From Paroedura picta (taxonomy: Eukaryota > Chordata > Lepidosauria > Squamata > Gekkonidae): a stretch of DNA of 64,000 bases. Below are positions 31,105 to 43,100 of the stretch, in pieces. The stretch's first letter is position 1. Every line of letters begins with the position of its first letter. The position numbers and the translations under genes were made by a program. Below the pieces are notes generated by a model. The model saw only the letters and a list, made by a program, of their open reading frames with translations, did not search any database and had not been told where the DNA came from. The DNA lies in contig NC_135369.1 of NCBI RefSeq assembly GCF_049243985.1, positions 26,334,765 to 26,398,764 of the forward strand. Direction: 5' to 3'.

Positions 31105-34100
31105 ATGGAATCTTGCCCCATATCAGGCTGTGCCATGGGGATAGCCAAGAAAGCCATAGAGCAAGTGGATGGAGGTGTTAGCCTGCCCATTTGCATGGAG
31201 ACCTGCGCAGAGAACACTCGCTGGGGTGGGCAGATCGATACAGCTTGTGAGGTGGTGACCTCTACTGGAGCAGTTATAAGTGAGGCAGACACAGCAGTTG
31301 GCCCCAATGTGGAAAGCTGTCTCCAGGAAAAGTGGCAGAGCTCCTGCTGCAAGAAGAGAGGAAGGGACACTGCAGAAGGCGAGCCTCCTCCTAAGCAACT
31401 GAAGAAGCAACCTGAGGAAACTGACCATCAAGAACCCTCTGGTATGTTTCTCGGTATTTTTTGATCTTTGATGAGCCTCTTTTTTGCCAGAAACTTGAAT
31501 GATTCTGTCCGTCCATTTTGCAAAGAGGAGAAAAAAAGAAATGGCTTAGTGAGAATATTTTGCAGAGTCAGGAATACAAGAGAATCTCGGTGGATTACAG
31601 GCTAAGTCCCTCTTCTTGCATTTGCCAGGCATTTCTCACTGTGCTCAAGTCTGCATGAGACAAGCCCTGAAAGAGAATTTATCCTTCTGCACCCATTCCT
31701 GGAGATTTTGTCAGGAGGTGTGTCTGATTAGAGACTGATTGTGTGGAAAGAAAAGGCTGATCTAGTTGTTATGGTTCTCCATTACTGGAGAGGCTCTATT
31801 TTGTGGATATGCAGTACATTAAATTGTTTTACTGCCTGTAGTCTTGTAGAAAGTTTGTTCTCAGTTCTGCAGAACCTATCGGATCTTTCAGGATTTCAGT
31901 TTTCTATGGCAGCAAGAATGTGGATATGAAGTGGGAAAGGGTAGCTGAGGATAAATTGGATTCAGTGTCAAGCTGGCTTTCTGCATGAGCTATTGAGGCT
32001 GAAAGCTCATGCCTGCATGTGATGGGATAGGAAGCCTCACCCAGAACAGTCCTTCTGTATCACTTCATGTGTGGTCGGTATCTGCACTAACCTGGTCTTT
32101 TTTTCCAAGCAGATGAATTCCACATGTCAACAGCCGTGGCTGTTACTCATCCTGAAACTGTATCAGCCGCCGTCCAATTGAAACAGAAACCTGCCCGTGG
32201 CCAGAAGCCCAAAAAGAAAGCAGAGATTCACAAAGGCTCCCCTCCTCAGGAGCCCAGAGTTCAAAGTGAGGTCCCTGGGCCTTCAGAGAATGGCCCTTCT
32301 CTGCCTGTGAAGGTGCCAAAGAAGCGAGGGCGCAAATCCAAGGCAGAGCTGCTCCTGCTGAAGCTGTCGCAGGGACTGGAGTGCCAGTCGACCGAACCCC
32401 TTCACCAACAGAAGTCACTGGCCAGTGATGAGAGCCAAGATTGCTTGGATACTACTCCTGGGGGGCGTCCAAAGCGCCGGGCTGCTAAAGTGTAAGGAAA
32501 AGGATTTAAGGCCTTCATCTGAATAGAAGAAATGCACAGATAGTAATAGCTTGTGTAAGAGTCATTTGGTAGACTGGAGAAGAGGCTTCCTAGTTAATGA
32601 CTAGGGAAGTGAAATTTAAGATACCAGCCCAAAAGGTTGTACTTGGAATTAAGTAGGAGACTCCATGCCTCTCAGGAATGCTTTGCATGTACCATTTTAA
32701 ATAACAGCACTGACCTCTTTTTAACTTGTGCTTAAGCTCCTCTTAATAATTCTGCTTTCTGCAGTTTTGTAGTTGGCTTTTGTGCTAGAGCTATCAGCTC
32801 TTGAAATTTTAATAGTTATTTTAGGCTTTTACAACCAGGGTTTTGTGAAACCCTGGGGTTTCTTGACAGTCCTGGAAGGGTTTCCGGAATGGGTGGGAGT
32901 TAATTAATGTTAATGTATATATTTTAATTTGTTAAACATTTATTTATACCGTCAAGTCGACCCACCTAAAGGTAAAGGTATCCCCTGTGCAAGCACTGGG
33001 TCATGTCTGACCCTTGGGGTGACGCCCTCTAGCATTTTCATGGCAGACTCCCACCTACCCCCTCCCAAAATGGAGGAGCCCCAGGTGGGTATGTACACAT
33101 CTATGCGTCCCAGCCATATTCTGCATGATCATGCAACTTCTGGGGTTTCTTGAATTCTCAAGAATGTTTGAGGGGTTTCTCAGTGATAAAAAAGGTTAAG
33201 AAAGGCTGTGTTATTTACTTAATCTGCCTTTATTTCCATGTGGGTAAGCAGTTGGTGCAAAGAAAAAAGTCCTTCCCATCTTGGATCAAAGCTCATCTTA
33301 GGAGACAGTATCAAAGAAAAAGGGAAATGCCTCTCCCAAAATGGCACTTATATATGTATATTTAAAGATAAATACACCCCCATCCAATCCTGTGAAGAGC
33401 CTCTTATGGAGCAGAGTGGTAAGCGTCAGAAATGCTGTCTGAAGCTCTGACCATGAGGCTGGGAGTTCAATCCCAGCAGCCGGCTCAAGGTTGACTCAGC
33501 CTTCCATCCTTCCGAGGTCGGTAAACTGAGTACCCAGCTTGCTGGGGGGCAAAGCGGTAATGACTGGGGGAAGGTACTGGCAAACCACCCCATATTGAGT
33601 CTGCCATGAAAACGCTGGAGGGCGTCACCCCAAGGGTCAGACATGACTCAGTGCTTGCACAGGGGATACCTTTACCAATCCTGTGGGCATCCAGTGGGCA
33701 ATTGTGGGCATCTTTTTCATTGGCTGATCAAATCCCTACAGGCTTGGTTATCAAATATTCAGCAATATGCTTTCTAGATGAGTGGGATGGAGGCAGCTGC
33801 AAAGTTTTTGGTCCAATGTTATTGTCTCTCTTGGGAGTGCTAGATTCACACCAGAATGTTCTAATAATGAGTCTTGTTGTTAGCTTTGGAGGGTGACAGG
33901 TGGGATTCTGTGCTCTGCCAACCTCACCCTATGTCTTTGTATATTCCCAGAGCCCTTCTGTACCTTCAGGAACTGGCTGAGGAGTTGACATCTGCCTATC
34001 AGCCATCCACTCAGGGGACATCAGAGAGCCCCCTTGAGCCTCAGCAGCCCGTCAAAAAGCGACGGGGTCGGAAGCCACACGATCAGAAGCTAGAGAATGA

Positions 34101-37100
34101 TGGGGATGCAGACTTTGTCCCCTCGGAAGAAGGACTTGTGGAGGCGGCAGAGGCGGAGGAAGAGGAGGAGAGTGACCTGTTGCTGAGTGAGGCATCTGAG
34201 CCTGAGCTGGAGCACAGCCCACGGGGAGCTGCGGTAACATGGCACTGCAGTATTTTTATGTTCAGGGCCTCTCCTGCCTGATACTTCTAAGGCAAAGAGG
34301 TTTGTGGGGGGGAAATCTCAAAATACAGAGCCCAGTTTGCTTTGGGGAGCTTAGTTGGACAAGGTTCTTGTGAGCTTTGGAGAATAGGCTCCAGGATCCT
34401 GGGTCCAGCTTTCATGGCGGTTTCTTTTCTCCAGCGGTCCAAGGCTCAGTGCCGGGGATTTGCCTCCAATGGCTTACACAACTCTATCATGGCTCCTGTC
34501 TGGAAGTCTCTCAGGGTCACCCATGAATTGTGAGTACAGGGCTTCTTTTATATTTTTCTCCTGGTTTTCTCACTAAGTAGGCAAGCTTAGGGAACTGGAA
34601 GATAGCTGCAGGTTTGACCAAGGTGGAGTGGATGCTGATGGCCCCGAGTTGGAGGGGTGACACTGATGTGTTGCCCAAAGTGGTGGCACCTGATACCTCT
34701 ACTTGCTCACATGGAGGGGGCTACTAGGGCAGGTGTTTCCTACATGATTGCCCTGGTGCCTGCTGAAACATTTCCTGGTACTCACTATGTTTTTTTAGAA
34801 AGTGGGTGGGCTTTTGTCAGCAAGTCTTCTGATTGACCATTGGAGATTTGATTGGCTGTGCAGATTTTTTAAAACATTGCTATAGCAAAAACTCTCAGCA
34901 CAATACAAAGGTCTTCACTGAGCAACAGAAAGTAAACCATGACAGCTGTTTTATGACTGGCTCTACCTCCTGCAGCAGCTGTTTTGTGGTAGCCATACTG
35001 TGACTGTGCCCATCTCCCTGTGTCAGAATTCCAGATGTGGCCACAGGCTTGTAAAGGTTGAGAACCTCTGTGTTGGGGGGTGCTATAGCTACTGGCTCAG
35101 AAGTTGGAGTTCCAGGACACAATAGATCTTACAGACCTCAGTTAGGGACCAGTGGAAAGACATAGCGCCTGTGTATATGAATGACCTTGGTTTGGGGCCT
35201 TAATTCCATCACTGTTTGCTTTCACATCCCATTAGAAACTTGAGGAAGGTGCTATCATCAACAGATCAGAGCCTCTTTGGCTCTGGCCTGGCAGAATCCC
35301 TCCCAAATGATATCAGAGCCCTGAGGGTTTCAGTTTCTCTGACATTCTTCCATGGCAATAAAAAAAGTTGGGGAATTATAAAATACATGCGGTACTTACC
35401 TTGAAGCCTGAACTTTATTGGTTTAAGAATATAAAGTGTATTCTTTATGACTTTGTTAGCATTTAAATTTTCACTGGTTATAGTTATAGGGTAGGTTCCA
35501 GGAGGTTGTACAGAGGTGTGGAAATCCACTTCCTTTGCCTTTTTCTCTCCTTCCCACTTCTGGGTTCTCCCTATTTCTGCAAACCACCACTAGGGTTTGG
35601 TTACCATTTTGGGTTGCTGGGCAGCCTAAAATGCCTCTTAGGTTGTTTTTCTTTGTTTGTTTGTTTTTTGGCAGTATCTGCTGTGGTGGGAGGCTTTCCC
35701 CAAAGTTCTTTTTCTTTTTAAGATGGATTGTTCTGCAAATTTGGTTACATCCCTGTGACTATGAGGTTGTGCTTGCTTCTCCCTCAGGCGTGAGCGGCTT
35801 TACTCTCAATGGGAGTTTCCAGAGTGGATCCCTTCGGCTCGGAAATGGGCCTTTCTGTCCGAGAGGTGAGTTGTGTCATTGGGAGAGAAGCTGAATGGGA
35901 GATCTAGCAGTTGTCATATTGATCAGTCCAGTTTTATACTTCCCTCCCTCCAAGGAGCTCAGGGCAGCGTGCATTGGCCTCCTCCTCCATTTTGCCTTCA
36001 CAGTAACGCCGTGAGGTAGGTTGGGCTGAAAGAGTGACTGGCCCATGGTCACCTGGTGAGCTTCATGGCAGTGTGGAGATTTGAATCTGGGTCTCTTCAG
36101 TCTTAGTCTAACCATTGCACCATGTTGGCTTTCCTTGGGGCAGCACACAGGTGAGGAAAGAAGCACATGGCAGTGGCTGCTGTGATGGGTCAAAGGGACA
36201 CCTGGATTGGCAGGGAAGGAGAAAGGACACCCCCACCCCCACCTCTGGGCTATGAATGCCCATCAGGAAGCAGGCTGCACATAGCACACACCAAGGAAAC
36301 TTGCCATTTTAAGGGCTGAGGGAGTAGTTGTGCTTCTCAGGGGAAGGCAAAGGGAAGGATTACATCAGAAGTTTCTTAGGACTGAGCTTCCACTCTATTC
36401 TCCACCTCCCAAAGTGAACTGAATGACTACCTTCCTGCGGAGACCAAATCCCCTCTCTTCTCTATCAAACGGGAAGGTCTGCAAGAGGACAGCAGCATCC
36501 TCTACCGGATCAACAGGTATACTGGAGGGTGGGTGGGAAAACAGGGTTGTGATGCACTCTGATCTTGTTTTGTTTTGCCAAAAAAAGAAAAAAAGTAGAA
36601 ATCATGCTTACGTGTGATTCCAGGTTTCAAAAGTCAGTGGTAATGGAAATAAATAGATTGATCCTAGAGATTTGCCTGAGATATCCAGGAAGGCAAGATG
36701 AGTTGCTACCAAACTATGCTTTGAGTTCCAAGGCTCTTTTCCTCTTTGAAAAATGTGTGCTACAAGCATTTTCAAGCAGAAATTGAGTTGTTCCAAAGGA
36801 CTGATTGAATGTGGAACAAGATGTATTTATTGGCTTTTGTGGAAGGGAGTGGACTGACCTTGAGAAAATCTAACCTGAGTATTGTTCAGGATGTAGTAAA
36901 GGACGCATCAAATGAGTGAATGATCCTAATGGGTGTTTTGGTGGTGAAAGAGACCCTAGTTTGAGTAGGCAGCCTAGTCATTGCTGACTCCAACTAGTTA
37001 GAATGGCATTGTTATGCTTTGGAGTACAAATATAGGCTAGAAATGGTGTGGGCTCCCTTCCATTAAGCCTCTTCACTAGATACTGGAAATATTGTACTTT

Positions 37101-40100
37101 AAATGCTATAAAGGATGGAGGACTAGAGAAAACCACTCAGTCTGGCAGGCATTGACCCTTTTAAGGCAGTGATCCACTTTCTGATTTTCTTATAAACCTT
37201 GGAGGGAATTGGATTGAGGCCAGGCAACAAATGGGGCAAAATCTGGAAGCAGCTTGATTGCAGCTGAGGCCCGAGTTTCAAGAGCCTGGGTTAACGCTTA
37301 TATCAGCATTTGTATATGTTTGGGAAAGCAGTGAGGAAGCTTACCAAGATTTATATACCATGGGATGTGATTATTAGCAAGCCCTGTACCCTTGGGTGAA
37401 CACAGCTTTTGCTCATTCAGCCAAAGAACAGTAAAAAGCCAGCTTGGTGTAGTGGTTAGGAGTGGACACAGCTTTTGCTCATTCAGGCAAAGAACAGCAG
37501 ATTTCGGTACCCTACTTTTCTCTGATGAGCCTCAAAGCAGTTTACAGTTGTGTTCCTTTCTCTCCCCACAGCAGGCACCTTTGAAGCAGGTGGGGCTGAG
37601 AGAGCTCTGAGGCAAACTGACTAGCCCAATGTCATCCAGCTGGCTTTGCTTGGAGGATGTAGGGAGAATCGAAGCCAGTGCTCCAGATCAGAATCTGCTA
37701 CTAATACTAATACACCATACTGGTTCAAAGTAATACATCCATTCCCTCCAAGCCACTTTGTTCAGAGTTCTGGGTTCCTAATGGGCCCTACAGTGAGCTC
37801 TCATGTGTTTGCTATGTCCCCAGTCTAATTTCTTGTATTTTACATGTCCACAGTGACTGGCATCAACTGAGGCAAAGAGGTCTTTGCCCATTCTTAAGAT
37901 TTCAAAGACTAAATTTTGAACTCAACCGCTGAACTCTCCCCCCCCCCTTGCAGGTTTAATGCCTTGCAGCCTCATGAGGAACGCCTGGATATGACTTTCT
38001 TTGTTGGGGGACCCATCTGGGCCATGGAGTGGTGCCCAACCCCTGAAGGCTCCATGGCATCCCAGTACGTGGCGATCTCCTGCAACCAAGGCATGGATGA
38101 CCGGCACAGTTTGGTGGGAATCCATACAGGGCCAGCTCTGCTTCAGCTCTGGGAGCTAGGAGCCATTCAACAAGACACAGGGTGAGAAGAGGGGAAGGGC
38201 GGGAGGCTCCTACAGGATTTGTCTGCCATTTTTGAGGTTGCCCTGTGTTCCAAATGAGTGAGGCAGCCATTAGATCGGTGCAGGGGGGTTTTTTTTTTCT
38301 CAAGTCAGAGACTTTGCCTGGGGTTCAGATTCTGGCTCTGGGCATGTTAGTTGCATCTGTCCCTGAGAGGCCAGTTGACTGGCCATGGGTACCATGAGTT
38401 TTTTCCTATTTTGGGACAGAGGGAGATATGTCTTTTTCATGGCAGACATTCTGTGAGCCAGTTTCCCTTATGCTAAACTAAGTCCCCTCTTTGCCCATGC
38501 ACAATAGTGCACTGGAGATACAAGAAGGGGCAGGCTAAGAGAAGAGGCTTTTCAAGAACAATGGGGCTCTTATCTGATCTACCTAAGAAAATAAGTCAAA
38601 AGGGGATTGAAACGGGGTATCAAGTGTATCAATCGAAGAACATAATCTTTTTCTTTCTGTATCAATAATGTAGATTATTTGCATTGTATTATCTTTAAAT
38701 ATTACAAAAGGGGATTGAAACGGGGGACTAAATGTATCAAATGAAGAGCATAACCTTTCTTTTTCTGTATTAACAATGTAGATTGCCTGTACTTTATTAT
38801 CTTTAATCTTGGAAAACAAAAATAAAAATCTTATTAAAAAAAAAAAGAAGGGGCAGGCTATGTGAAAGGAGGGGAAAGTCCGTAGGGGTAACAGTGAGAA
38901 GTTTCAATAAAGAGAGGCAATTTTCTCAGCCAATGGAATGCCTTTTCAGACTATTTTCAGACTGTGGATAGCCTAGAAACATACTTTTCCTGTTCACTAC
39001 AAGGGTTCCAGATGGCAAAGTTGGTTCTATACCATCGGGGCTGGGTAAGAGATCATAGGTAAATGAGTAAGGTTTCCCTTAGGTTCTCTTATGTTCTCTT
39101 CTTTCCTCAAGGTCTACAACCAAGCCAGGACTGGCATACGCCATCGCCACCAGCCATGGCTGCATCTGGGATATGAAGTTTTGCCCAAGTGGAGCTTGGG
39201 AACTCCCTGCCACCCGTCGCAAGGTGAGAACTATGACTGGCTGTAGTTCTGCCAGAGATTTTGCAGAACAAGAGAGATAGCTTAGAAACCAGTCTCCAAG
39301 ATCTTTTGTGTTCTGAGAAAACTTAGGGATGCAGAGAGGTAACCCACAGATCCTCACGGTGGGAGGTAACAGGACTCTTGTGAGGACTCTTGTTGTTATC
39401 AGTCTTTCTGCCCCCTACAGTCTTTCCAGATGAGCCGTCTGGGATTGCTGGCTGTGGCCTTCTCTGACGGCAAGGTGCTGCTGTACAGCCTTCCACATGC
39501 CCAGGACTTGCATGCCCACAGGAGAGCCCAGGTAACAGGTAGGAAGAGCTGTAACATCCCCTGGGAGAGTGGCAGGCAGGCTGAACTTGGTGTCTGTCAC
39601 AGCAAACTAAGCAACTGTGACCATGTGTGGTTGTCTTGGGCATCTATCTCCCCCCTGAGCTTGGTGGAAAAATCCACCTTCCTACCTCAAGACATCACCC
39701 GTTGAGTCCAAGTACTGGCTAATGAACACCACCCAGATACAGGAAAGGAGCCTCCTAGTTCCAGTCCAGCCCCATGGAGACTCCCAGATAAGACATGAAT
39801 TGATACATTTTACAAACACACACACAAAAAGTAAATAAAATGCCTAGCAGTTGTTCACACACCTCTCAAGATATATGCCACAATTACTGGCAAAATATCA
39901 GAGACTAAAATTATCAGATCATGGGCGCACAGCTTGGAAAACTCACAACAGCCCCTTCAATGCAGTCATCTGCCATGCTGAATAACGTTCTTTCCAGGAA
40001 ACTGTGAATTCCTATAGGGAATGTCTTCTTCCCTGTCTCTTGCCTCCTTCCCCTTCCCTCCCTTGCTCAGCCAGCTATATCAGCTAATGACGCTTGTAAT

Positions 40101-43100
40101 TATATCTGTCTGCAAGAATGATTGATGATGGCTGCATGTTTGTGGCACTCGTGGGCACTCAGCCTTGGCCTTTGGTGATAACAGCCAGTCAGTCCCCAGG
40201 GAGTCCAGGCCGAGCCCTTAGCCCCTCCCGCTGCCTCGTGTCATGGTGGGTGGGAGGGGGAGCACATGTGCTTCATGTTCCATTAACCTCGCTTCAAAAA
40301 GGACATGGGCAAAATTGAGAGGGTATAGAGGAGAGCAACGATGACCCAGGGCCTGGGACCAAACCCTTCGAGAAAGACTGTGGGACTTGGGAATGTTCAG
40401 CCTGAAGAAAAGGTTGAGAGGGGACATGATTGCTCTTTTTACATGAAAGGTGGTCACTTGGAGGAGGGGAGGGAATAGTTCCAGGTGGCAGTAATGGGTT
40501 TAAACTACATGTAGAATGGTACCACCTAGATATCAGGAAAACAATTTTTCACAGAGCAGCCATGAATAGGCTGCCTAAGGAGAGGTAGTGAGCTCCCCTC
40601 ACTGTGGTCTTTAAACGATGGCCAGGCAGATATTTATTATGGATGCTTTAGACCAAGGGTAGTCAACCTGTGGTCCTCCAGATATCCATGGACTACAATT
40701 CCCATGAGCTCCTGCCAGCAGGGGCTCATGGGAATTGTAGTCCATGGACATCTGGAAGACCACAGGTTTTGACTACCCCTGCTTTAGACTGATCCTGCAT
40801 TGAGTAGGGGGTTGGATTAGATGGCCTGTATGGCTCCTTCCAACTCTGTGATTAGATGATTCTTCCTCTCTTGCCAGAGTCTGACAGAGCTATTTGATGG
40901 ATAGGTGATTGGGAAATCGAAAAGTGAGCAAAATTTGGGGAGGGCAGATTTGCCGAACACCCTATCCCCCCCCCCCCAACTATAGTCTGGCCTACAGTCT
41001 ATCATCTTAAAAAAAAATTAAACCAGAAAGAATTTTTTTAAGCTGTGGCAAGTCTACAGATAAGCATTTACAAAAGGTTTCCAAATGTCCATGCACAGTT
41101 GCTGCCTATATGCCATATGTTCAAATGTTGATAAGATCATAAGGTCCTCAGTTTGTAGGGTTACTGAGGGTGGGTATTTATCTCTCTACTGCTGTAATAT
41201 AAGTCTTTCAGCAATAATAAAGACCTGAAGGGTCTGTTTTCATTGACCATTGGTTAGTTTCCAGGAGACAAGCAAATTGTTTAGAAGTACATAAGCATCC
41301 TCAGATACAGAAGGTGGTATAGAGGAGAATCGCCTTGTGGCAAGAATTTGGGTTGGGCAGGTGCTCTGTGATCCCATCTCGCTCCTGGAGTTCACTGGAA
41401 GGGAGAGCTCTGGCAAAAGCAGGGCTATTCCCCCAGCCCTCAGGGAGAAGAAAGGATTAAAGTTTTCACTGGCTCTTTAATGAGGTTGCTTGCCATCTGA
41501 CTCAATTTCTCCTCCTCTCCTAGATGGGCCGTCCCCCCGGCACACTATTTGCAAGGTATGTCTCAGTGTCTGCATCACTTAATATGTCCCCTTCTTCAGG
41601 CTCCTGTGCTAGAGGCACAAGTTGTCCTGCATCTTTCAACTGCCCTTGAGAGAGGTGGTTCTCTGTGAGAAGGGCTGTCCCTCATTAGCCAGTTAAGTTC
41701 CATCAGTCCAAGAAGACTGAAATTTAATGGCTCCCCCGCACACAATTATCTTTCTGCTGCTGACGGCTGCCTCTCTCTCTCTCTCTTCAGGTGCAGTGTG
41801 TGGCCACCTTGCAGGTGGGCTCCATCCAGTCAGGGTGCCCCTCTGAATGCGGGCAATGTTTCAGCTTGGCGTGGATGCCCACCAAGCCTCACCATCAGCT
41901 AGCAGCTGGCTTCTATGATGGTGAGAAGGGAAGGCCCTGTACAGGGGGGCTAGGCTAGGGAAGACGGGGGTTTCTGGCACCACACTTAAGGTCTCCTCTC
42001 TTCAGGCACTGTAGCCTTGTGGAACCTCTCCACCAAGTCCCTGCTGCAGCGAGTCCGCCAGCCTGATGGCTCCCTCAAGCTGTACCCGTTTCATTGCTTG
42101 CTTGCCCATGATCATGCTGTGCGCAACATCCAGTGGTGCAAGGCAAACAGGTGTGTGTACGTGCATGTGCATAGTAAGAGAGGCTGGTGGCAGCCGCTTT
42201 CCCTCCGGGGCTTAGCCTCCAGAGATTGGCAACACTCAACCTGGCTGTGGCAGGAGAAGTCAAGCAGTAGTGGTTGGCAGTGTTTTGCCTCCACGGGGAT
42301 GCTTCCCGGCCTCCAGCTACAAATGTGTCCTGCTAGTCTCTGCCTCTTCTCAGCCACTCCGAGCCTACCTTAGTCTCAGCCCTTTTCTGGCTGCAGCTAG
42401 CTGAAGGAAAGGTGCCTTCCCTCTGGAAAGGAGCTGGTGTTTCAGTGGAGCAATCTGTTTTTGCCCTAGCAATTTCATAGTGACAGCAGGGAATGATCGC
42501 AAGATCAAATTCTGGGACCTGCGCCGGCTGCACGAGCCCATCAACAGCATCAAGCGTTTCTTGAGCACGGAAATTGCCTGGCTGCTGCCTTACAGCGGGA
42601 TCACCGTTGCCCAGGACAACTGCTATGCCTCGTGAGTGTGTGCGCATATGTGCATTCTGGGAAGGGCACAAAAGCCCGCTTCAGACATTCGTAGCCTCGT
42701 GGCTGATGAACGGTGGTCCTTTTGGGGGGGCCTGGTTTATCCCAGTCACAGGAAATTGGAGGGGTACATTGTGTGTGTGTCTGTGTTGGGGGCAGTAGCT
42801 CTGCAATAGGGTGCCCAAGTTCATTTGCACTTTTCCTAAATAGGGTAAAATCTTTCCACATTTAATATGCAGGATGAAAGTATCATGTGAGGTTGCTTCC
42901 CAAACTTATTCGGTTCCTACGAGCAGGTTTTTGTCCGTGTTTGGTTCATGGTTCAGTTCATAGGTGTACTATGAAGCACAAACTGAGCCATATTTTCATA
43001 GTTCATGCCCATCCCTGGGCTCAAACAGCTCCTTAGACATGTTGGCAGTAGGCATGTTTGATTCATTTTGGATTGTCTGAAATGCAGCCAAACGTTGATT

